From Mucilaginibacter aquaedulcis (GTDB lineage: Bacteria; Bacteroidota; Bacteroidia; Sphingobacteriales; Sphingobacteriaceae): a stretch of DNA of 64,000 nucleotides. The number at the start of each line of letters is the position of its first letter. Within the stretch, counting starts at the first letter, position 1. Under the pieces are notes generated by a model that saw nothing but the letters and a program-made list of their open reading frames with translations, searched no databases and was not told the origin of the DNA. The position numbers were made by a program, and so were the translations under genes. The DNA is taken from the NCBI RefSeq assembly GCF_030409325.1, contig NZ_JAUFPR010000002.1, positions 2,516,746-2,580,745 of the forward strand. Reading direction: 5' to 3'. Of the stretch, positions 16,246-23,377 are shown one piece after another.

Positions 16246-18801
16246 ATGTCTCATACCCGGAGAGATTTTATAAAAAAAGCGGCCCTGCTTACCGGTGCCG
16301 CAGGTTTTGCAAGTATTTTGCCCGCATCTATACAAAAAGCCATGGCCATTAACCCGGCCCCTGGCAGTACTTATATGGATGCTGAGCATATAGTTATACT
16401 GATGCAGGAAAACCGCTCTTTTGACCATACCTATGGTACGCTGAAAGGAGTACGTGGCTTTAATGATCCGCGGGCAATTGACCTGCCCAATAAAAACAAG
16501 GTATGGCTGCAATCAAACAGTAAAGGCGAAACTTATGCCCCTTTCCGTTTGGATATTAAGGGCACCAAAGCTACCTGGATGTCGTCGTTACCGCATTCTT
16601 GGTCAAACCAGGTAAATGCCCGCAACGATGGCAAATATGACCAATGGCTCAACGTAAAACATTCCGGTAATAAAGATTACGCGCATATGCCGCTTACCAT
16701 GGGGCATTACAACCGGGAGGATATTCCGTTTTACTATGCCCTGGCCGATGCCTTTACCGTATGTGATCAGAATTTTTGCTCGTCACTTACCGGTACCACA
16801 CCTAACCGTCTGTTTTTCTGGAGCGGTACAATTCGTGAGGAGCAGCATGAAAACTCACGTGCCCATGTGTGGAACGATGATTCGGACTTCGGCACACTGA
16901 AATGGGCTACTTTCCCAGAAAGACTGGAAGCCGCGGGTATCCCCTGGAAAGTTTACCAGAACGAACTTTCAATTGATACAGGCTTACAGGGCGATTATGA
17001 TGCCTGGTTATCCAACTTTACCGACAACCCGCTGGAGTTTTTTGACCATTACAATGTTAACCTATACGATAAGCACATAAGCCATCTGCAAAAGAAATCA
17101 ACCCTTTTGCCCGATGAGATAGCCGCCCTGGAAAAGCAAATAGCCGCTTTACCCGCAGGCGATGCCAATGCTGCCCCGCTGCAAAAACAATTGCGTCAAA
17201 AAAAGCGCGATCTTGAAAATACCAAAAAGGAAATGGCCAGCCTTGATCCGGCTAAATTCGCCAGGCTTTCACAGCTTGAGAAAAACCTGCATCAAAAAGG
17301 CCTGGCTGTAAACACCGGCGATGCTGATTACCGCGAACTGGAAACTTTAAAATACGATGATAATGGCACTCCTCGCGAGCTGCTGGTACCCAAAGGTGAT
17401 GTATTGCACCAATTCAGGCAGGACGTAAAAACCGGGCAGCTACCTACCGTTTCATGGCTGGTGGCCCCTGAGAATTTTTCTGATCACCCGGGTGCGGCCT
17501 GGTATGGCGCATGGTACCTGTCGGAAGTTATGGAGATACTGACAAACAACCCCGAGGTTTGGAAAAAGACTATCTTCATTTTAGCCTATGATGAAAACGA
17601 CGGCTATTTTGACCATGTGCCACCATTTGTTGTACCTCACTCTAAAAAACCGGGCACCGGCTTAACCTCTAAAGGTATTGATACCAGCGTTGAGTTTGTA
17701 ACCCTGGAGCAGGAAAAGGCACGCAACGGCTTCCCTGAAATATATGATCGTGAAAGTTCAATTGGCTTAGGCTACCGCGTGCCGCTGGTGATTGCTTCAC
17801 CGTGGAGCAAGGGCGGCTGGGTAAATTCAGAGGTGTTTGACCATACCTCTACCCTGCAGTTTCTCGAAGATTTCTTAACCAAAAAAACAGGTAAAAAAGT
17901 TACCGAACCCAATATCAGCACCTGGCGCCGTACCATCTGCGGCGACTTAACAAGTGTATTTCGCCCCTATACCGGTGATCAGATAGCCAAGCCTGAATTT
18001 GTTGTTAAAGATGAGTTTGTGGAGAGCATCCATAAAGCCAAGTTTAAACAACTCCCAACCTATAAGTTGCTTACTGCCGATGAAATAGTGCAGATCAATC
18101 ACGATCCGCATTCATCGCCGCACATGCCACAGCAGGAACCGGGTATTAAGCCATCATGTGCCCTACCTTACCAGCTTTATGCCGATGGCAAGCTAAGTGC
18201 CGATAAAAAATCATTTGAGATTAAATTTACAGCAAGCAATAAGGCATTTGGCCAAAAAGCCGTGGGTTCACCATTTAACGTGTATGCACCAGGCAAATAT
18301 GCCAGTTTGGATAATCCGCAGCAAATGGAGCCGTTGCGCACCTGGGCCTATGCCCTTACCGCGGGCGACACCCTTGCCGACCACTGGCCGCTTCAGGAGT
18401 TTGAGAACGGCGAATATCACCTGCGTGTGTATGGCCCAAATGGCTTTTTCCGCGAATACAAAGGCACCACGGCCGATCCACTGCTTGATGTAGCTTGCGA
18501 CTATGAGCTTAATACCCTCAACAAACTTACCGGCAACATCACCCTGAAACTGAGCAACACGGGTAGCAAACCATGCACCATTCAAATTATTGACCATGCA
18601 TATAAAGCTAATAATCATCAAAAGGTGATAGCGGCCAAAGGTCAGGGTACACAATTGCTAAACCTTGCCCAAAGCCATGGCTGGTACGATTTCAGCATTA
18701 AGGTAACCGGCAGCCAAACGTATGAAAAACGCTACGCCGGTCGCGTTGAAACTGGCCAGCACAGCTACACCGACCCGCTGATGGGTAAAGTGATAGCGTA
18801 A
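16246..18801 (+). CDS. exported phospholipase C, phosphocholine-specific type
   Basis: An 851-residue protein with a twin-arginine signal (HTRRDFIKK, residues 3-11) and an Ala-X-Ala-like end near residue 34. The phosphoesterase (AcpA/PLC) motif QENRSFDH is at 54-61, and a GTTPNR block and YDENDGYFDHVPPP-like block follow. The C-terminal third carries two beta-rich repeats (about 640-735 and 750-840) found in non-haemolytic PLC enzymes. A Lys/Glu-rich coiled-coil insertion of about 60 residues lies near 285-345. These enzymes release phosphorylated head groups from phosphatidylcholine and sphingomyelin; some act on related lipids. Beside the phosphonate genes it may supply phosphoethanolamine, phosphocholine or, from phosphonolipids, aminoethylphosphonate. 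Confidence 0.88.
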   Translation: MSHTRRDFIKKAALLTGAAGFASILPASIQKAMAINPAPGSTYMDAEHIVILMQENRSFDHTYGTLKGVRGFNDPRAIDLPNKNKVWLQSNSKGETYAPFRLDIKGTKATWMSSLPHSWSNQVNARNDGKYDQWLNVKHSGNKDYAHMPLTMGHYNREDIPFYYALADAFTVCDQNFCSSLTGTTPNRLFFWSGTIREEQHENSRAHVWNDDSDFGTLKWATFPERLEAAGIPWKVYQNELSIDTGLQGDYDAWLSNFTDNPLEFFDHYNVNLYDKHISHLQKKSTLLPDEIAALEKQIAALPAGDANAAPLQKQLRQKKRDLENTKKEMASLDPAKFARLSQLEKNLHQKGLAVNTGDADYRELETLKYDDNGTPRELLVPKGDVLHQFRQDVKTGQLPTVSWLVAPENFSDHPGAAWYGAWYLSEVMEILTNNPEVWKKTIFILAYDENDGYFDHVPPFVVPHSKKPGTGLTSKGIDTSVEFVTLEQEKARNGFPEIYDRESSIGLGYRVPLVIASPWSKGGWVNSEVFDHTSTLQFLEDFLTKKTGKKVTEPNISTWRRTICGDLTSVFRPYTGDQIAKPEFVVKDEFVESIHKAKFKQLPTYKLLTADEIVQINHDPHSSPHMPQQEPGIKPSCALPYQLYADGKLSADKKSFEIKFTASNKAFGQKAVGSPFNVYAPGKYASLDNPQQMEPLRTWAYALTAGDTLADHWPLQEFENGEYHLRVYGPNGFFREYKGTTADPLLDVACDYELNTLNKLTGNITLKLSNTGSKPCTIQIIDHAYKANNHQKVIAAKGQGTQLLNLAQSHGWYDFSIKVTGSQTYEKRYAGRVETGQHSYTDPLMGKVIA

Positions 18802-18824
18802 GCTAAAGAACATACAAGTATAAC

Positions 18825-18860
18825 AAAACAGGCCCTGACATTAATATCAGGGCCTGTTTT
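18825..18860. terminator. bidirectional terminator between convergent PLC and NPP-type genes
   Basis: Perfect 14-bp arms (18825-18838 and 18847-18860) with A-run on the left and T-run on the right serve both strands. Confidence 0.85.
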
Positions 18861-18891
18861 GTTTAAAGCTATTCGTTATTGGGTGAGGCTC

Positions 18892-20154
18892 TTACTTCTT
18901 ATCCTCCAGCACAACCCACCTGTTCACAGTATTAAATTCTCCCTCTATACAAACCTTGTAAAACTTGGATGGGATATTTTTTACATTGATCAAAGCATGT
19001 TCGTTGGTAACCGGGACTTCGGCCAGTAACTGGTAATCATCAGGTTTGCCTTCTTTGTAGTTGTTGGTTGCTGTTACCCATATCTTCACTTTACCTGTGG
19101 CGCTCATGGCTTTCCAGCTTACGTCAAGCGCACCTTGTACATAATTAGCATCGGGTTGTACTACCGAAAGCTGGCCGATGAGCGATACGCCATCTATTTC
19201 GCGCAGCTGTGCAGTAGGTACTTTTACATTTAAAAAGGTGTTGATAGATGGGGTAATATCAACTATGCCCGGGTAGTAATATTTGGCGTAGTTGTTAAGC
19301 GGCCTGTAGCTGGTAACCATCCAGGTAGACCGCTGGCGTGTGCTTTGACCACCATGATCTTTACCATTCAGTTCGCTACGGCCATGATCGGTGGTGATAA
19401 AAATGATCCAATCCTCTTTGAAGTTTTTCTGGCGGTATTGTATCGCCTGCCATATGCGGCCAACCTGCGCGTCCATTTTTTCAATGGCATCATAATATTG
19501 TGGGCTATCGCCATAACGGTGCCCCATATCGTCGGTATATTCCAGGTAAACCCATGAAAGGTCGGGCGCTTTATCCTTGATACATGCCGCCGCCGATGTT
19601 ACCACCTGTTCATCAATCAGGTGCATATAATTGCCGGCCTTATCATGCGGAAACTTTACGGTATCCAGCTCATAGCCATCATAAGCAAAATCCGGGTGAA
19701 TGTTGCCCGCCTGCGGCAGGCCATCGCCAATGAGTTTGGTGCGGTTATCTGTCCAGCTCGAAAAAACAGCCGTTTTCCCGTTAGGATAGGCGTTTTTAAA
19801 CATCCTGAAAATATTCCAGTAGTTGTAATTAGGGTCTTTGATGTCATTACCCCAAACGTTATGCTTATTTACCCAGCTTGAGGTAAGTAAGCTATTATAG
19901 CCATTGGCAGATATAGTTGGCGTTTGCGAGTAACCTCCTTTTTCGCCACCTACATGCGCTCGCAGGTAGGTTCCTTGTTGAGCAATTAATTTGAGGTTGG
20001 GGGTATTCAGCTTTTCAATTACATCGGCAGGGATGCCATCGGCAATTATAAAAACAGCTTTTTTAGTTCTTGTTTGGGCGCTCAGGCTATGAGTTGCCAA
20101 CAGCATCAGCATAGCTACGCCAAGTTTAAGGGGGTTTCGCATCATATTAAACAT
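18892..20154 (-). CDS. exported NPP-type alkaline-phosphatase-superfamily enzyme
   Basis: The 420-residue protein has a signal peptide ending at LSAQ. The start may be 20154 or the ATG at 20145 or 20142; the shorter forms give a tidier signal. Metal-binding blocks are IIADG (at the first strand), a TPT(I)SANGY nucleophile region, LEYTDDMGHRYG and TTDHGRSELNGKDHG. About 90 residues at the C-terminus form a separate beta domain resembling fibronectin type III. It would hydrolyse phosphodiesters or phosphonate esters in the periplasm. Phosphonoacetate hydrolase (PhnA) belongs to the same superfamily and is an alternative, but PhnA is cytoplasmic. It converges with the PLC gene. Confidence 0.8.
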   Translation of the reverse strand: MFNMMRNPLKLGVAMLMLLATHSLSAQTRTKKAVFIIADGIPADVIEKLNTPNLKLIAQQGTYLRAHVGGEKGGYSQTPTISANGYNSLLTSSWVNKHNVWGNDIKDPNYNYWNIFRMFKNAYPNGKTAVFSSWTDNRTKLIGDGLPQAGNIHPDFAYDGYELDTVKFPHDKAGNYMHLIDEQVVTSAAACIKDKAPDLSWVYLEYTDDMGHRYGDSPQYYDAIEKMDAQVGRIWQAIQYRQKNFKEDWIIFITTDHGRSELNGKDHGGQSTRQRSTWMVTSYRPLNNYAKYYYPGIVDITPSINTFLNVKVPTAQLREIDGVSLIGQLSVVQPDANYVQGALDVSWKAMSATGKVKIWVTATNNYKEGKPDDYQLLAEVPVTNEHALINVKNIPSKFYKVCIEGEFNTVNRWVVLEDKK

Positions 20155-20167
20155 CAGTGGTACAAGG

Positions 20168-20176
20168 TACTAAACT
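20168..20176 (-). promoter_or_regulatory. partial copy of the susC/phnX motif before the NPP-type gene
   Basis: The minus strand reads AGTTTAGTA here, followed by CCTTG, about 25 bp before the likely start codon. It matches nine bases of the sequence shared by susC and phnX. The match is short and could be chance. Confidence 0.25.
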
Positions 20177-20223
20177 ACGGCCTTACAAAAATCAAGGCGT
20201 TAATAAATTGTTATGTTTTTCGT

Positions 20224-20412
20224 GGACTGGGAGACTTTTGGACTCTGAGACTTTAAGACAATAGGATAAGTTAAATGGAGTAGGAATGCATTTATCTTGA
20301 ATTATTTTATCTCTTTCCTTCCTCCCATAATCTAAGAATCGCAAAAGTCCTAAAGTCCCACAGTCTCAGAGTCCATAAATCTCCCAGTCCAAGAGTCCCA
20401 AAAGTCCCACAG
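20224..20412. repeat. inverted repeat built from GGACT/AGTCC units
   Basis: Segment 20224-20259 pairs with 20349-20390 with few mismatches, and further AGTCCCA units run on to 20412. The element fills much of the 388-bp gap between the NPP-type gene and the DUF1080 gene. I see no coding sequence in the gap. Confidence 0.65.
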
Positions 20413-20542
20413 TCCCTATTGTTCTTCTCCAACTTTATTTCTACCTTTTGGGTGCCGTTATCGCCTACCGTACAGTTTGTTATCTTGATGAATGATAGGG
20501 ATACCTGGTTAACCAATTTACCAAATGCTATAACCTATTACT

Positions 20543-21157
20543 ATGAAAAAAATGAACATGCGTGCCCTTGTACCGGTTTTTATGATCGTAGCCGGATTTA
20601 TGTTTACAACACTTCGGGCCAGCGCCCAGGCCGAGAATTGGAAACCGGACGCAGGTTTTGAAAGCCTTTTTGATGGCAGTACCCTCAACGGCTGGTGTTA
20701 CCGGAGCAAGGCGGGTCAGGTAACCGAGAAATTCGATGGTAAAACGGCATCTTCCGATGGGCGTTACTCTGCCACAAATGGTATCTTAACCGTAAATTAT
20801 CCGGTTGGGGTTGAACGGAAAGTACAGGAATCCTGGACCCTGCGCGAGTTTCCTAAAAACTTTATCCTGAAGATCCAGTTCCGCGCATCAAAAAATGCCG
20901 ATAGCGGTATTTTCCTGCGGGGCAAACAACTGCAATGCCGCGATTACCTGGTAGCTGGCCCTTATAAAGATTTAAAAAACTACAAACCACAGGACTGGAA
21001 CACCATCATAGTTACCGTGAAAGATAACATAGCTCACTGCGAATGTAACGGCGAGGTTTTGGAAGATGCCCTCATATTACCCTCAACCGGCCCCATAGGC
21101 CTGGAAGGCGACCGCGGGCAGATGGAATACCGCCATATCCAGATAAAGGAGTTGTAA
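20543..21157 (+). CDS. exported DUF1080 (3-keto-disaccharide hydrolase-like) protein
   Basis: A 204-residue protein with a signal peptide (about 1-29, ending ASAQA). The mature part begins GFESLFDGSTLNGW, the hallmark of DUF1080 proteins, and has the jelly-roll pattern of the concanavalin-like fold, including NFILKIQFRASKNADSGIFLRG. Members of this family include 3-keto-glycoside hydrolases acting after Gfo/Idh-type oxidation of sugars, but many are uncharacterised. It stands alone between two repeat-rich gaps, so context does not help. Confidence 0.85.
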   Translation: MKKMNMRALVPVFMIVAGFMFTTLRASAQAENWKPDAGFESLFDGSTLNGWCYRSKAGQVTEKFDGKTASSDGRYSATNGILTVNYPVGVERKVQESWTLREFPKNFILKIQFRASKNADSGIFLRGKQLQCRDYLVAGPYKDLKNYKPQDWNTIIVTVKDNIAHCECNGEVLEDALILPSTGPIGLEGDRGQMEYRHIQIKEL

Positions 21158-21198
21158 TAGACTTCTATATAGGCACCATTGAGAGGTATGAAGCAAGG

Positions 21199-21279
21199 GC
21201 CTCACCCAACCCTCTCCAAAGGAGAGAGCTTAAAAAAACAGTTTAAAGTCTCCCCCTTTGGGGGAGATTTAGAGGGGGC
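21199..21279. repeat. family A intergenic repeat, second copy
   Basis: Hairpins at 21199-21226 and 21250-21279 match those at 12565-12646 in inverted orientation. The element follows the DUF1080 gene and may stop its transcript. Confidence 0.75.
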
Positions 21280-21357
21280 TTTTGCTTCATACCTCGTAAT
21301 GACCGGCGAATGAAAGTCGTTCTCGATGCTTAAGCCCTTCGCTGTTCGAAGTCTCTG

Positions 21358-21413
21358 ACTTAGACCATTACTCCCAGGTAGTCTGAAGACTACCTGGGAG
21401 TAATGGTCTAAGT
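21358..21413. repeat. perfect palindrome with 27-bp arms
   Basis: Arms 21358-21384 and 21387-21413 are exact reverse complements around a 2-base centre. There is no T-run, so it does not look like a simple terminator. It lies between the family A and family B elements in the gap before the glycosyltransferase gene. Confidence 0.9.
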
Positions 21414-21429
21414 TACTGGCATATAGCCG

Positions 21430-21583
21430 ACTCACCCGGTCTACGCTACGCTGGACCACCCTCTCTTCGCCTGCGGCGGAAAGAGGGTAGGAAAATGGAT
21501 AAAGAGCGAAAGAAAAAATTCCCGTCCCTCTTTCCAGCCAAGCTGAAGAGAGGGGTGACAAGCGTAGCGATGTCGGGGTGAGA
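21430..21583. repeat. family B intergenic repeat, copy 1
   Basis: About 154 bp with inverted ends ACTCACCCGG / TGTCGGGGTGAG and an inner CCCTCTCTTCGCC...GGCGGAAAGAGGG hairpin. Further copies are at 27631-27786 and 57962-58126. A plus- or minus-strand frame over it (21202-21591) is not a gene. Confidence 0.8.
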
Positions 21584-21679
21584 GTTTTCAAAACTTCGTA
21601 AGTTTTCCTTTATTTTAAGACTCCCCTCCTACAACCAAATCTGTTTATATTTACGGCCGCTTACCCGGGCTTATTTTAT

Positions 21680-23350
21680 ATGGATCAACCGAACACCACT
21701 AACCAAACCAAATGGCTTTACCTTTTTATAGGCCTGGCCGTTGTATTAAATTTTAGTGGCTTGTTCATCACCATTATCGGGCCCGACGGCAATTTATACG
21801 CCACCATCGCCAAAACCATGGTACAGCGTAATAACTACGCCAATCTGTACGCCTGGGGTAATGACTGGCTCGATAAGCCACATTTTCCGTTTTGGGTTAC
21901 GGCCCTGTTCTTCAAATGCTTCGGCTTTAGTACATGGGCATATAAGCTGCCGGGTATTTTGTTTGTGATGATGGGCGCAGCATATACCTACCGCTTTGCC
22001 AAAGCCTTGTACAACAAACAAATAGCATTATGGGCGGTGCTGATACTGCTCACCTCGCAGCATATCATCCTCTCCAACAACGATGTACGTGCCGAGCCTT
22101 ATTTAACCGGGCTCATCATAGCGGCGGTTTACTGTTTTTATAAAGCTTATACCAGCAATAAACTGGGGCAATTGGTACTGGCCTGCCTGTTTACCGCCTG
22201 CGCAGTGATGACCAAAGGCATGTTTGCCCTCATCACCATTGGTGGTGCTATTGTAGGGCACCTGATTATCACCCGGCAATGGAAACAACTTTTTCACTGG
22301 CGATGGCTGCTCGCTATGGTATTGGTACTGTTGTTTATTATACCCGAGATCTGGTGCCTGTATCGCCAGTTTGATATTCACCCCGAAAAAATAGTGTTTG
22401 GCCGTACAGGAGTATCGGGCATCAAGTTCTTTTTTTGGGATAGCCAGTTTGGGCGTTTTTTTAATACCGGACCAATTAAAGGGCACGGCGATCCTTCCTT
22501 TTTTGTGCATACCACGCTTTGGGCATTTTTACCCTGGTCGCTGTTATTATTCGCCGCGATATTTCAGTTCATCAAAAAAGGGATAAAAAATGTACAGGCG
22601 CAGGAGTGGTATTGCCTTTGCGGATCGATGATCACCTTCCTGTTATTCTCGGCATCCAAGTTTCAGTTGCCACATTACATCGTGATCGTGTTCCCGTTTT
22701 TTGCCATTATTACCGCGCAATACCTTTTTCATTTAACATCGGCCAAAAGCATCAAGGCTGTGCGGATTACCCAAACGGTTGTAATTGTGCTGATGCTGCT
22801 TGTGATAGCAGTACTTCAATATTTTTACCGGCCCGAAACTTTTGGCTGGCTACCCTGCATTATCATTTTTGCTTTGTTTATTGCCCTGGTATTTGTACCG
22901 GCCAAAATAGCTGCAGGTATGCAGCAAACCATTGTGCGCACCTTGCTGGCGGCATTTATTGTAAACGTTTACCTTAACTTGTGCTTTTACCCATCGCTAC
23001 TGCATTACCAGTCGGGCAGTGAGGCGGCCATTTGGCTCAACAAAAACAACCCGCAAAAGCTGCCGGTTTTTATTGATGATGGCATGTTTCATGATGATGC
23101 GATATTTTACCTTGATGAACCACTAACCGAGCTTAAGCCCGATGCAAAAGGTGTTATAACCGGCCCTTCAATATTATATGCCAATACCGGCGTTATTAAT
23201 GATTACAAAGCGCATGGCTGGAGTTTTACAGTGCTCAAAACCTTTAAACGCTACCCGGTAACCCGACTTAAACCCGCGTTTTTAAACCATAATACCCGCG
23301 ATAAGGAGCTTTCAGAAACACAGGTAGTGCTGTTGGAGCCGGTTAAGTAA
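21680..23350 (+). CDS. ArnT/PMT-like glycosyltransferase, integral membrane
   Basis: A 556-residue protein with about 11-12 hydrophobic helices in the first 430 residues and a soluble periplasmic tail. The first periplasmic loop holds GPDGNLYATIAKTM and a conserved DKPHFPFW segment, the signature of the GT-C family including ArnT and dolichyl-phosphate-mannose transferases, with the acidic residue that acts as catalytic base. It transfers a sugar from a polyprenyl phosphate carrier to lipid or protein at the periplasmic face. Sugar and acceptor cannot be deduced. It stands alone. Confidence 0.85.
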   Translation: MDQPNTTNQTKWLYLFIGLAVVLNFSGLFITIIGPDGNLYATIAKTMVQRNNYANLYAWGNDWLDKPHFPFWVTALFFKCFGFSTWAYKLPGILFVMMGAAYTYRFAKALYNKQIALWAVLILLTSQHIILSNNDVRAEPYLTGLIIAAVYCFYKAYTSNKLGQLVLACLFTACAVMTKGMFALITIGGAIVGHLIITRQWKQLFHWRWLLAMVLVLLFIIPEIWCLYRQFDIHPEKIVFGRTGVSGIKFFFWDSQFGRFFNTGPIKGHGDPSFFVHTTLWAFLPWSLLLFAAIFQFIKKGIKNVQAQEWYCLCGSMITFLLFSASKFQLPHYIVIVFPFFAIITAQYLFHLTSAKSIKAVRITQTVVIVLMLLVIAVLQYFYRPETFGWLPCIIIFALFIALVFVPAKIAAGMQQTIVRTLLAAFIVNVYLNLCFYPSLLHYQSGSEAAIWLNKNNPQKLPVFIDDGMFHDDAIFYLDEPLTELKPDAKGVITGPSILYANTGVINDYKAHGWSFTVLKTFKRYPVTRLKPAFLNHNTRDKELSETQVVLLEPVK

Positions 23351-23377
23351 CAGGTAAGATAGAATCGCAAAGTCGAT

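Noticed and set aside
18892..20154. Phosphonoacetate hydrolase (PhnA)
   Set aside because: The superfamily is right, but the protein has a signal peptide and an extra C-terminal beta domain, so a general exported NPP is the safer call.
21202..21591. 129-residue minus-strand open frame
   Set aside because: It runs entirely across family A, the palindrome and family B repeats, with no protein features.
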